7,384 nucleotides of DNA from an uncultured Mycoplasmataceae bacterium (GTDB taxonomy: Bacteria; Bacillota_I; Bacilli_A; Mycoplasmatales; Mycoplasmoidaceae). The notes beneath the pieces are model-generated. The model did no database searches. It was given only the letters and a program-made list of their open reading frames with translations, and was not told the origin of the DNA. The DNA is taken from assembly GCA_949290035.1 (NCBI GenBank), contig CASEQO010000119.1:1-7384 (forward strand), written 5' to 3'. Below, in pieces: positions 1-7,384 of the stretch. Position numbers and translations under genes: made by a program. Within the stretch, counting starts at the first letter, position 1; the number at the start of each line of letters is the position of its first letter.

Positions 1-584
1 AAAAAATATATTACATATAATATCATCATACAATAAATAATTTTTCTTAATGTCATTTCATTAACAAAAAATCTATAAAAGAAAATTATTATCACACTAA
101 CTACTATCATTATGATCAAATAAATAAGATAATTTAAATATGACAAATCTGTAAAATCTATACTTATAAAATTTATGATAAATAAAGTAATAGATGACGA
201 CAATGATATAAAAAATGACATATATATTGAAAAAATAAATATTATAGTTAATTCAATTATTAAAATCATTTTATTATCTATAAAAAATGTGTAATTAGAC
301 ATATTATTATTAACTAAATATATATTGGATAAATCAAATACTATGGGAATTAAAAATCCTATAATTATTCCAAATAATGACATAATTGATTTATCAATAA
401 AATAATTTGTTTTAAATATTTCTTTTATTTTATTAAAACTTAAGTAAAATAAGAAATACAATATTCCAAATAAAAATATTACTATTAAAGATAATAGTAA
501 CAATATTAATATTGAATTTAAAATTTGCTGAATATTTAGTCCTAAATTTGTAGAACTATTTAATATATAGTTATTTAAAATCAT
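1..584 (-). CDS. Polytopic membrane protein of unknown function, C-terminus beyond window
   Basis: I do not recognise this protein. An uninterrupted frame starts at the ATG at 584-582 and gives 194 codons before running off the left edge, so the C-terminus is missing. An in-frame TAA two codons upstream (590-588) makes this the first possible ATG. Composition is strongly hydrophobic, rich in Ile, Leu and Phe. Probable membrane segments are at residues about 22-48, 67-84, 107-138, 150-170 and from 181 on. They are separated by short polar loops such as FNKIKEIFKTN (50-60). There is no lipobox or cleavable signal peptide; the first segment would act as a signal anchor. The visible part contains no tryptophan codon. 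No Shine-Dalgarno motif precedes the start, only AT-rich sequence, so translation may be leaderless or weak. It is divergent from gapN. A permease or transporter subunit is possible but nothing in the visible part proves it. Confidence 0.75.
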   Translation of the reverse strand, partial: MILNNYILNSSTNLGLNIQQILNSILILLLLSLIVIFLFGILYFLFYLSFNKIKEIFKTNYFIDKSIMSLFGIIIGFLIPIVFDLSNIYLVNNNMSNYTFFIDNKMILIIELTIIFIFSIYMSFFISLSSSITLFIINFISIDFTDLSYLNYLIYLIIMIVVSVIIIFFYRFFVNEMTLRKIIYCMMILYVIYF

Positions 585-610
585 ATATTAATATTATCAA
601 ATAAAAATTA

Positions 611-642
611 TTGTAATTTATATAAATGCTTTTTGGTATAAA
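611..642 (+). promoter_or_regulatory. Probable gapN promoter with extended -10
   Basis: An extended -10 element reads TGG-TATAAA at 634-642. A possible -35 (TTGTAA, 611-616) lies 20 bases upstream, longer than ideal, but extended -10 promoters tolerate a weak -35. Transcription would start around 649, which leaves a leader of roughly 14 bases. GAAAGG at 651-656 is the ribosome site, six bases before the gapN ATG. In DNA this AT-rich, TATAAA-like strings are common, so the call rests on the TG extension and its position. Confidence 0.5.
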
Positions 643-662
643 ATAAAAGTGAAAGGTTTTTT

Positions 663-2087
663 ATGAATGATTATAACACTCTTATAAAAGGAAAAATGGT
701 TTATGGTGAAAATAAAATAATAATTAAGTCACCATTTAATAATATAGAAATAGGTTCTGTTCCTGCTCTTACTAAAAAAGATATAGATTCAGTATATGAT
801 TATGCAAAAAAAGCATTTTACTCTTGAAAAGAATTATCACCACAAGAAAGAATAGAATATATCAATAAATTTAAAAAAGAATTTATATCAAATAGAGATT
901 TAATTGCTAGAATCATGGCTTTAGAAATTGCAAAACCAATAAAAGCTTGTTATTCAGAATTTGATAGAACAATAGAATATATTGATCAAACAATAGAATG
1001 CTATAAAAAAGAATTTATAAATCCTGATATAGTAAAAGAAAATATTCATGGAATTAAGGGAAAAGAAGGATATTTCTTTAGAGAACCATTAGGAGTTGTT
1101 CTAGCAATATCTCCTTTTAACTATCCTTTAAACTTATCATTAGCTAAAATTATACCTGCTTTATTAGTTGGTAATACTGTTGTATTTAAACCTGCTACTC
1201 AAGGTTCTATTGTAGGGACTCTTATAGGTAAATGTTTTTTTAAAACTAAACTACCACATAGTGTTTTAAATGTGGTTACTGGAAAAGGTAGTGAAATAGG
1301 GGATTACATTATTGAAAATAATAATGTGAATATGATTTCATTTACAGGTGGAGTAGATGTAGGTAAAAAAATAGCTTCTAAAAAATCTATGATTCCTTTA
1401 GTTTTAGAACTAGGTGGAAAAGATGCTGGGATTGTTTTAGAAGATGTTGATATAAAAGAAGTAGCTAAAGAAATATTAAAAGGTGCTTTAGATTATTCTG
1501 GACAAAGATGTACAGCAATTAAATTAGTATATGTTCACGAAAAGATTGCTGACAAACTAATTAATCAACTTAAAGAACTTATAAAAGGATTAAAAATAGG
1601 TAGTCCTTTTGACGATGTTGATATCACACCTTTAATAAGCCAATCATCATTAAAATGAGCAAAATCACTAATAGATGATGCAGTTAAAAAAGGTGCTAAA
1701 GTAGTATGTGGTAATATTAGTGATGAAAATATATTATTTCCAACACTAATAGACAAAGTAAAACATTCTATGTTAATTTTCGATGAAGAACAATTTGCTC
1801 CAATTATTCCTATTGTTAGATATAAAGAAATTGATTGAGTTATTAAATACTTTAATAATTCTAAATTTGGATTACAAGGATCAATATTTAGTAATGATGA
1901 AGATAAAGCTTGAGAAATTGCTAAAAAGTTAAATTCAGGAACTATAAATATAAACAAATCATCTTCAAGAGGTCCAGACATATTCCCATTTAGTGGAATA
2001 AAAGATTCTGGATTTGGAGTTCAAGGAATTAAATGAGCTTTAGAGTCTATGACTAGAATTAAAGGCATAGTTAAGAATAAAATATAG
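663..2087 (+). CDS. gapN: NADP-dependent non-phosphorylating glyceraldehyde-3-phosphate dehydrogenase
   Basis: Cytoplasmic enzyme of the aldehyde dehydrogenase superfamily that oxidises glyceraldehyde 3-phosphate directly to 3-phosphoglycerate while making NADPH, bypassing the ATP-yielding step of glycolysis. The protein is 474 residues, nearly the length of the well-known Streptococcus mutans GapN. Visible family features are the oxyanion asparagine N153 in SPFNYPLN, the cofactor-binding K176 in VFKPATQGSI, the general base E249 in ELGGKDAG, and the catalytic C283 in SGQRCTA. KPATQGS and the GGKDAGIV string favour GapN over other aldehyde dehydrogenases. The ATG at 663 has GAAAGG six bases upstream. 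Five tryptophans (first W55 at 825-827) are all TGA, so code 11 would break the gene into pieces; the true stop is TAG at 2085-2087. It is transcribed alone, with its own promoter and a terminator just downstream. In mollicutes lacking an oxidative pentose phosphate pathway, GapN is a plausible main NADPH source (inference). Confidence 0.95.
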
Positions 2088-2089
2088 AT

Positions 2090-2119
2090 AAAACCAAGGC
2101 TAATAATTGTCTTGGTTTT
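2090..2119 (+). terminator. Intrinsic terminator after gapN, possibly bidirectional
   Basis: A hairpin begins three bases after the gapN stop. The left arm AAAACCAAGGC (2090-2100) pairs with GTCTTGGTTTT (2109-2119), giving 11 pairs including one G-U, around an 8-base loop. The downstream side continues TATTATTCTTTT, a broken U tract suited to termination of gapN. On the minus strand the same stem ends in GGTTTTATCTATATTTTATT, also U-rich, so it may stop the convergent operon as well. Confidence 0.8.
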
Positions 2120-2236
2120 ATTATTCTTTTAAGAAACACTTATTAAAGTTTTAAATGATATTTATAATTTTATTTATTAAAAATTTATAAATTATTTATG
2201 CATTATAATATTTTGTTGCCCATTTGGAACTACATT
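2120..2236. other. Convergent intergenic spacer, nothing recognised
   Basis: About 117 AT-rich bases lie between the gapN terminator and the stop of the methyltransferase gene. I see no reading frame of note, no RNA gene and no second strong hairpin. It would form the 3' untranslated region of the minus-strand operon if that operon ends at the hairpin at 2090-2119. Confidence 0.5.
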
Positions 2237-4678
2237 CTAAATAAACACAAATGAATCATTTCTATTTTTACAATGCTTTAACAATCTTTCTTTTGTTATC
2301 AGTTCGCAAATATTATTTTCAGAATTGTTGATTAAAATAAACTTTCTATTTTCATTTAATTCATGATTTAATTCCATACAAGCTATCCCGGTTGTACCTG
2401 ATCCAGCGAAATAATCTAATATAATTGAATTTGAATTTGTTGTTCCTCTTATTATTTCTTTAAATAATTTAATAGGTTTTGGTGTTGAAAAAAAATCTCT
2501 ATTTTTAAAGTCATTATAAATTTCGTCCTTTGCTGATGAATTTGTTCCAAAACACGAAAATATTTCTGGTAGATTTGATAATTTTTCCTTTAAAAAACCA
2601 TTTTCAATATAAGGTTGACATATTTTGTTTTCAATAGAATTTGATGATTTTCTTGCAAAAATTATATATTCATACAATACATCTTTTTTATTTTTTATTT
2701 TTTTTACTCTATTTTTATCAAAAAATTGATGAAGTTTTTCTCATTTTTTTACAAAAACATTTTTCCTTCCAAAAATATCATTACAAGATTTGATTATTGT
2801 ATCCTTATTATCCTCATCAATGGTTATTACTAATCAACCTTTTTCTGATAATAATTTTTTTGATAATGATACTCTCTCATTTATAAAATTAAAATACTCT
2901 AAACCATAATCATCATTATATTCAATATATTCTACTTTTGAATTATATGGTGGATCTATTAATATTAGATCTATTTCATCTTTGTATGAATTTATCATAG
3001 ATTTTAGTGTATATAGATTTTCAGAATTTATTAAATAATTTTCTCTTTTTGTTCTAATATTTTTATTTACATTGTTTGAATTATTGAAAGCATTAAAGCT
3101 ATATTTAGATTCATTACCTTGATAATAACTAACATTCTTTAAATTTTTACAATAAGAAAACGCACTATCTCCTACTAACGACACAAAATCAGACAGATAT
3201 ATTTCTTTTAGACTAGTACAATTTGAAAAGCATTTGTTATTTATAATTGATACATTTTTTAAATTTATTAAATTTAATTCTCAACATCCTGAGAAGGCAC
3301 CTCTTTCTAATTCAATTACAGAATCTATTATATCAATATTTCCTACTGCTTTTAATTTTGGATAAGCAATTAATTTAGATTTTTCCTTATTATATAAGAT
3401 TCCATCCTCATCACAATAGTATTTATTCCTTTTATCAACGATAAAATTAATGTTTTCACAAGAAACAAATGGATTATATCCTATTTGTTCGATATTCTTA
3501 CCAATATATAAATTATTAATTAATTTACAATTTCAAAAGGAATTTCTAGAGATTATTCTTGTGGAATCTAATAATTTTACATCTCTAATTTTATCGTTAG
3601 ATATAAACGATATTATTTGATCTTTAAAGAAATTATATATGATGTATTTTTTATCTATATAAAAGTATTTAGAATTACTTTTTATTTCTAAATTAAAACA
3701 TCCTGAAAAAGGATTATTAGTCATTTTAAGTAAATTTTTTGGTAAAACTAATTTAGATAAATTTTTACACATATAAAATGAATGTTTATTTATGACTATT
3801 ACATTTTCATTTATTTCTATTTTTGTTTCTTTTGAATTTATATTGCAATGAATTACTTCTGTGAAATCACTATTATATAGTACATCATTTACATAATTAA
3901 AATATTTTGACTTATTTTCCAAAAGTAATTTTTCACATCCGGCAAAAGGATTATCTCCAATAATTTTTGTATTTTCTGGTATACAGAGTTTTTCAAGATT
4001 TTTTGCATTATAAAAAGTGTCTCCACCTAATGATATTAATGTTTTTGGAAGTATTATTTCCTTAATATTTTGATTTTCTGAAAATAATCCAGATTTTATT
4101 ATTGTTGTTCCTTCTGGAATATATAAACTTTCAATATTATTCTTATTTAATTTAATTAATTCTCCATTTTTAATACAAAGATTTTCATCTTCATAACAAA
4201 AATTATTATTGTAGCTTTCAAAAAAAATATTAATTTCATTTGATAATAAAAATTTTCTTTCAATTATTCCAGATCATAGTCTTGATGAATAAATATTTTT
4301 ATTATTATCTAATTTATCATATTCATCTCAATTTTTAAAAAATATTTTATGTATTTTATTTTTTAATTCAACACTAAAAATATTTGATTTTACATCAAAT
4401 TTTATTGACTCAAAAGATATATCATTTTCTAAAAAATGTATTATCAATTCTAATAAAACAAATGAATCATGAGAATTTAATTCTAATATTTTTTTATCAT
4501 TTATAATTAAAAAATCATTTTTACAATTCAAATCAATTTGCAAATCATAATTATTTATTTTTTTATAAAAAATATTTTTATTTTCATATTCAAAAAAATA
4601 CAATTTATTATATAAAGATATATATTTTAAATCTTTTGCTATAGATATAATATTTAAATTTTTAATATTTTCTTGCAT
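2237..4678 (-). CDS. BspA-type leucine-rich repeat / beta-class DNA methyltransferase fusion protein
   Basis: One 813-residue frame running through TGA codons (W117, W135, W382, W466, W615 and one near residue 642) to a TAG stop. Residues 1-185 are Lys/Asn/Ile-rich and unrecognised. Residues about 186-530 form roughly ten LRR_5/BspA-like repeats with recurring AF-x-x-C-x-x-L cores and the typical DGILYN/KLIAYP hairpin (425-440). Residues about 546-813 form a methyltransferase with DPPYNS at 575-580 (motif IV) and FAGSGTTG at 757-764 (motif I, AdoMet binding), followed by FILINNSENNICE. The order IV then I is that of beta-class enzymes. NLYTLKS, IDEDNKD and TPKPIKLFKEII resemble type III Mod subunits, which methylate adenine N6. 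The stretch between YEYIIFARKS and CFGTNSSAKDEI is only about 30 residues, so the usual target-recognition segment seems reduced. There is no signal peptide or lipobox, so the protein should be cytoplasmic. The start overlaps tmk by 25 bases with only a weak ribosome site, implying coupling; an in-frame TAA at 4699-4697 limits upstream starts. No restriction subunit is nearby. Confidence 0.88.
3236..3952 (-). repeat. Three tandem ~80-residue super-repeats inside the LRR region
   Basis: Within the fusion protein, NPF-x-[GS]-C recurs at residues 243, 322 and 402. Each time it is followed about 14 residues later by an [SN]KY[FY]-type strand, then a [LI]YN hairpin, and then a second LRR core with [SA]F at 300-301, 380-381 and 461-462. 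The period is 79-81 residues, about 240 bases. The units are similar in protein pattern but well diverged in DNA, so this is an old internal duplication and not a recent expansion. Unit 3 keeps the canonical BspA hairpin (DGILYN, KLIAYP); units 1 and 2 are more degenerate. Confidence 0.75.
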
Positions 4679-5268
4679 ATATTTTCTACTTCATTCTTAA
4701 TATCAATTTCAGATTTATTGTCTGTATCTATAAGCATATATTTTTGTTTTGTTTTCTTTAAAAATTTTTTTACTTCTTCATAAAAAAGTGATGCACTCAT
4801 AATCTTTTGCTTATCAGAATCATTTTTATCTCTTTCATTTAATCTTTTAAGTATGACATCATTAGATGCATATAAAATTATAGTTAAATCTGGATTTCCA
4901 AATTTTTTAATTGCTTCTTTAAAATTTTTGATTCCATTAAAATTTTTTGTAATTTTTGATCAAGCATAATTTGATGCATAAAATCTATCTGTTATTATAT
5001 TTTTATTTATATTTTCTTTATGAGAATATACAGACGCATAACTAATGTTATAAAATCAAATACTTAATTCATTATTTATGTTATTAAAGTTATTTCTTAA
5101 TTCAATATATTTTTCCTCTTGATTACTATTAAAAAAATTTTTAAATGGTTTTTCAATAAATCTTAAGTTTAAATCCTTTGATAACAAATTGCACAAAGTT
5201 GTTTTTCCTACACCATCAAACCCTTCAATAGCTATATGCTTAATTTGATTTTCTTTTTTTAGATTCAT
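4654..5268 (-). CDS. tmk: Thymidylate kinase-like nucleoside monophosphate kinase
   Basis: Probable dTMP kinase, phosphorylating dTMP to dTDP with ATP in the cytoplasm on the route to dTTP. The protein is 204 residues, normal for the family. The P-loop GFDGVGKTT is at residues 16-24. DRFYASNYAW at 94-103 matches the DRY-x-x-S-x-x-AY substrate motif, and LKRLNERDKND at 140-150 matches the LID region. W71 and W103 are TGA, and the stop is TAA at 4656-4654. The start overlaps the end of nrdD by 29 bases and has a good ribosome site (AAGGGA). KPF at 40-42 replaces the REPGG of typical bacterial enzymes, so the substrate could differ, for example another deoxynucleotide. Mollicutes usually carry a standard tmk elsewhere, so this may be a second, specialised copy (inference). 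Its place between nrdD and a DNA methyltransferase suits DNA precursor supply. Confidence 0.8.
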
Positions 5269-6919
5269 AATATTTTCCCTTAGTGAAAAAATCTTGTATT
5301 TCTAAATACCCTGAAACTCTTCTTATTCTTTTTATATTTGAAGAATTACATTTATCACAATTATTATTAAATATAGACATATAATCACAATCGCCACAAA
5401 TATCTAAAGGAAAATTAAATCCTAGATATCTTATGTCAGATTTATAAGCTATTTCTATTAATTCATAAATACCTTCAATGTTTACTTGTGGTGCTTCTTT
5501 CAATTCAACATATGTTATTGAACCTCCGTTACAATATTTGTGAAATTTTCCTTCTAAATATATTTTTTCACGTGCAGAAATTCCAGAATCTACATCAATA
5601 TGGAAGGAATTTGTATAATAATTTTTTGAAAAGAAATCGCTATATTTTTCATTGTAAAATTCTCTTTTATCAATATCTAAAAATCTTGAACTAATTAATT
5701 CCCCGCTCGGTGCAATAACAGAAAAATTTAAATTATTTTCCTTAGTATAAATATCACAATTTTTCCTAAAAAATCTTATGATAGTTAATGCTATTTTATA
5801 TGATTCCTTATTTTTTCAATATTTAGAATTAGTTAATAATTCAACAGCTTCACTTAATCCTATAAAACCTATTGATAATGTACCATGTTTGAATAATTGA
5901 CTAAATGAGAGTCTTGAATCAAACCATAATTCCTTAAATGTGTACTTTTGATCATCACTAATTAAACATGTTTTATTGTATCTATGAATTAAAATATCCT
6001 TAGTTATATTCATAATATAGTCTAGCACCTTTAAGAAATTATTTATGTTTAATTTATTATTATTTAATAACCATAAAGAAATTTTTACCAAATTTATTGA
6101 TATATTTGCGATATTACCTCTACCTACTGCAGTTTTGTTGGTTGAAAATATATTTTCTGCAATTCTACTTCTGCAGCCAACGATAGATAATTTTTTTGGA
6201 TCAATATTTCTATCTAAAGATGAATCACAAAATAAATAAGTAGGTATCATTTTACTATTAGATACCTCTATACTTTTTAATAATAAATCGTAATTAATAT
6301 CCGTTGGTTTAAAATTAATTCCATTTTTAATTTTAAAAACTATATTTGGTCTAAAATTTTTTTGACCTGAATTTTTATATGCATTTAATAAAATTTTAGA
6401 AATTTCTCTAGAATTTTCATCAATACCCAAACCTATATTTAAAGTTATGTAATAACTTTGCTTTCCCATCCTTGTGTTGTTTAAAGTGTTTCACTCAATA
6501 AATTGAAATATACATTCATATATTAAATCTTTATTTTTTAAGATATTTACATTAATATTATTAAATATTGTTGATGTATCAATGTCAAAATTAGCTATTG
6601 CCATACCTCCACTTTGTTCATTTCCTAATTTCTCAAATAACAATTTTAAATATTCAAAATATTTAATAATTTTGTGAGTTTCACTAATATTTTCAAATTC
6701 TTCATATTTAAATTTACTTATAAAATCTATAGTCAGACAATTATAAGTAGAACCATATGCATCTAAATCATGAATATGTATTCAAGCGTTATTATGCAAA
6801 AACTTTCATTTTCTATCTAATGTATTTAGAATTTCTTCTTTGGCCATAAATTCACCTTTGGAAAAAATATCACCTACATATGTTTTTCTATTTGATGCAT
6901 TATCATTGAATTTCTTCAT
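5240..6919 (-). CDS. nrdD: Anaerobic (class III) ribonucleoside-triphosphate reductase
   Basis: Oxygen-sensitive glycyl-radical enzyme that reduces ribonucleoside triphosphates to deoxyribonucleotides after activation by NrdG. The protein is 559 residues. The substrate-radical cysteine C61 is in TYNCL, the second active-site cysteine C249 in IVGCRSR, the zinc site in CGDC (508-511) and CDKC (521-524), and the radical glycine G537 in RRVSGYL. PNIVFKIK (191-198) and LGFNFPLDICG are also typical. It starts directly at the core region (NDNASN near the N-terminus) and lacks the ATP-cone regulatory domain carried by longer relatives such as the 712-residue E. coli enzyme. The ATG at 6919 is chosen because AAGGA lies eight bases upstream; another ATG at 6928 overlaps that site. 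Several tryptophans (W38, W46) are TGA while others are TGG; the stop is TAA at 5242-5240. It overlaps nrdG by 20 bases and tmk by 29. Confidence 0.95.
5276..5281 (-). promoter_or_regulatory. Ribosome binding site of tmk inside nrdD
   Basis: AAGGGA on the minus strand, seven bases before the tmk ATG at 5268-5266. It lies within the last codons of nrdD, which fixes the tmk start inside the upstream gene and supports translational coupling. Confidence 0.75.
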
Positions 6920-7364
6920 ATGTCCCATCCTTAACTTTATATAATTTTTGATTTTCTGAACCAAAATAAGGTATCTTATTATTTTTTAATTCGTTTACGA
7001 ATCTTCCTGTTTTTATATATGTTAATTTATTTAATATATCTTTAGGAATTTGATGAATATCATAACTAGTATATAAACAAATATCATAACCATTTAATTC
7101 ATTTAATAATTTTGTTAATCCATCTTTTTGCATTAAAGGTTCTCCACCTGAAATAGTAATTTTTTTATTAAAAGACTTTTTTCTTAATTCATTAGCAATA
7201 TTTTTTATAGGTAATTTAATTCCGCTATTTATATCTCATGTTATTGTATTATGACATCCTTTACATCTTATATTGCATCCCTGCAAAAATAAAACTGTTC
7301 TATAACCAGGTCCATCTGATAATGATTGATTTTTCATAATTGAATTAATAAACAAATATTCCAT
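6900..7364 (-). CDS. nrdG: Anaerobic ribonucleotide reductase activating protein (radical SAM)
   Basis: Cytoplasmic radical SAM enzyme that uses a [4Fe-4S] cluster and S-adenosylmethionine to create the glycyl radical on NrdD. The protein is 154 residues, normal for NrdG. The cluster motif C-x3-C-x2-C is C30, C34 and C37 in [11 protein letters not shown], preceded by [13 protein letters not shown] (17-29). SGGEP at 72-76 is the SAM-contacting motif. The ATG at 7364-7362 has GGAG five bases upstream. Reading with code 11 would end the gene one codon early; in code 4 the TGA at 6905-6903 is W154 and the stop is TAA at 6902-6900. It comes before nrdD and overlaps it by 20 bases, whereas the two are more often found in the order nrdD-nrdG. 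It may be the first gene of the operon, but the promoter lies outside the window. Confidence 0.94.
6928..6932 (-). promoter_or_regulatory. Ribosome binding site of nrdD inside nrdG
   Basis: AAGGA on the minus strand, eight bases before the ATG at 6919-6917. It overlaps the alternative in-frame ATG at 6928-6926, so that upstream ATG is unlikely to be the start. The site lies within the nrdG coding sequence. Confidence 0.75.
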
Positions 7365-7369
7365 ATATT

Positions 7370-7373
7370 CTCC
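7370..7373 (-). promoter_or_regulatory. Ribosome binding site of nrdG
   Basis: GGAG on the minus strand, five bases before the ATG at 7364-7362. This fixes the nrdG start, since no in-frame stop is visible in the 20 bases upstream to the window edge. The operon promoter is not in the window. Confidence 0.65.
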
Positions 7374-7384
7374 GATACAAAGAA

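Noticed and set aside
1565..1981. 138-codon frame on the minus strand opposite gapN
   Set aside because: Antisense shadow of a confidently identified gene, with no recognisable product and no ribosome site.
2160..2215. AT-rich near-palindromic stretch downstream of the methyltransferase gene
   Set aside because: It is composed almost wholly of A and T, with no GC-containing stem, so pairing is no better than expected from base composition.
3089..4123. Surface adhesin reading of the BspA-like repeats
   Set aside because: There is no signal peptide, lipobox or membrane anchor, and the C-terminus is a methyltransferase that needs DNA and AdoMet in the cytoplasm.
2488..4227. Homopolymer runs of eight (2488-2495, 2698-2705, 4220-4227) as phase-variation switches of the methyltransferase
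   Set aside because: Type III Mod genes are often phase-variable, but runs of eight A or T are expected in DNA this AT-rich and no longer tract or short tandem repeat is present.
2237..4678. Several separate short reading frames (2237-2677, 2834-3184, 3533-3922, 4328-4678) that could be taken for a decayed gene
   Set aside because: All lie in the same frame and are separated only by TGA codons, which code for tryptophan here as shown by gapN, nrdD and tmk. Conserved motifs continue across the junctions, so it is one intact gene.
5488..5694. Plus-strand frame of 68 codons within nrdD
   Set aside because: Shadow of nrdD in another frame; the sense-strand protein is highly conserved.
6045..6239. 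Plus-strand frame of 64 codons within nrdD
   Set aside because: Shadow of nrdD; no supporting features.
1..7384. CRISPR array, tRNA or rRNA gene, or insertion sequence
   Set aside because: No regularly spaced identical repeats, no GC-richer RNA-like islands, no terminal inverted repeats and no transposase or integrase sequence were seen.

Overview
The window is very AT-rich and has five complete genes plus one that runs off the left edge. TGA is read as tryptophan throughout. In five of the six genes conserved protein sequence runs straight through in-frame TGA codons, while TAA and TAG end the genes. All five tryptophans of gapN are TGA, and nrdD uses both TGA and TGG. This is genetic code 4 and points to a mollicute of the Mycoplasma/Spiroplasma/Entomoplasma type. 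The genus cannot be named from this window. A class III (oxygen-sensitive) ribonucleotide reductase suggests an anaerobic niche, perhaps host- or gut-associated (inference).

Layout: positions 1-584 (minus strand) hold the first 194 residues of an unrecognised polytopic membrane protein, which continues beyond the left edge. A 78-base divergent intergenic region carries a likely extended -10 promoter for gapN (663-2087, plus), which encodes non-phosphorylating NADP-dependent glyceraldehyde-3-phosphate dehydrogenase. A hairpin terminator at 2090-2119 separates gapN from a convergent minus-strand operon.

The operon reads right to left: nrdG (7364-6900), nrdD (6919-5240), a thymidylate-kinase-like gene (5268-4654) and a large last gene (4678-2237). 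Neighbouring genes overlap by 20, 29 and 25 bases, so they look translationally coupled. NrdG and NrdD make up an anaerobic ribonucleotide reductase system producing deoxynucleotides. The kinase would phosphorylate dTMP or a related nucleotide.

The most striking item is the last gene. It is one 813-residue reading frame that joins an unrecognised N-terminal region, about ten BspA-type (LRR_5-like) leucine-rich repeats with an 80-residue super-repeat, and a C-terminal beta-class DNA methyltransferase of the type III Mod kind (DPPY and FAGSGTT motifs). The usual target-recognition segment of Mod enzymes appears greatly reduced, and no restriction subunit is visible. A cytoplasmic LRR-methyltransferase fusion coupled to deoxynucleotide synthesis genes is the best candidate here for an undescribed system. 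Its function is not established by the sequence.
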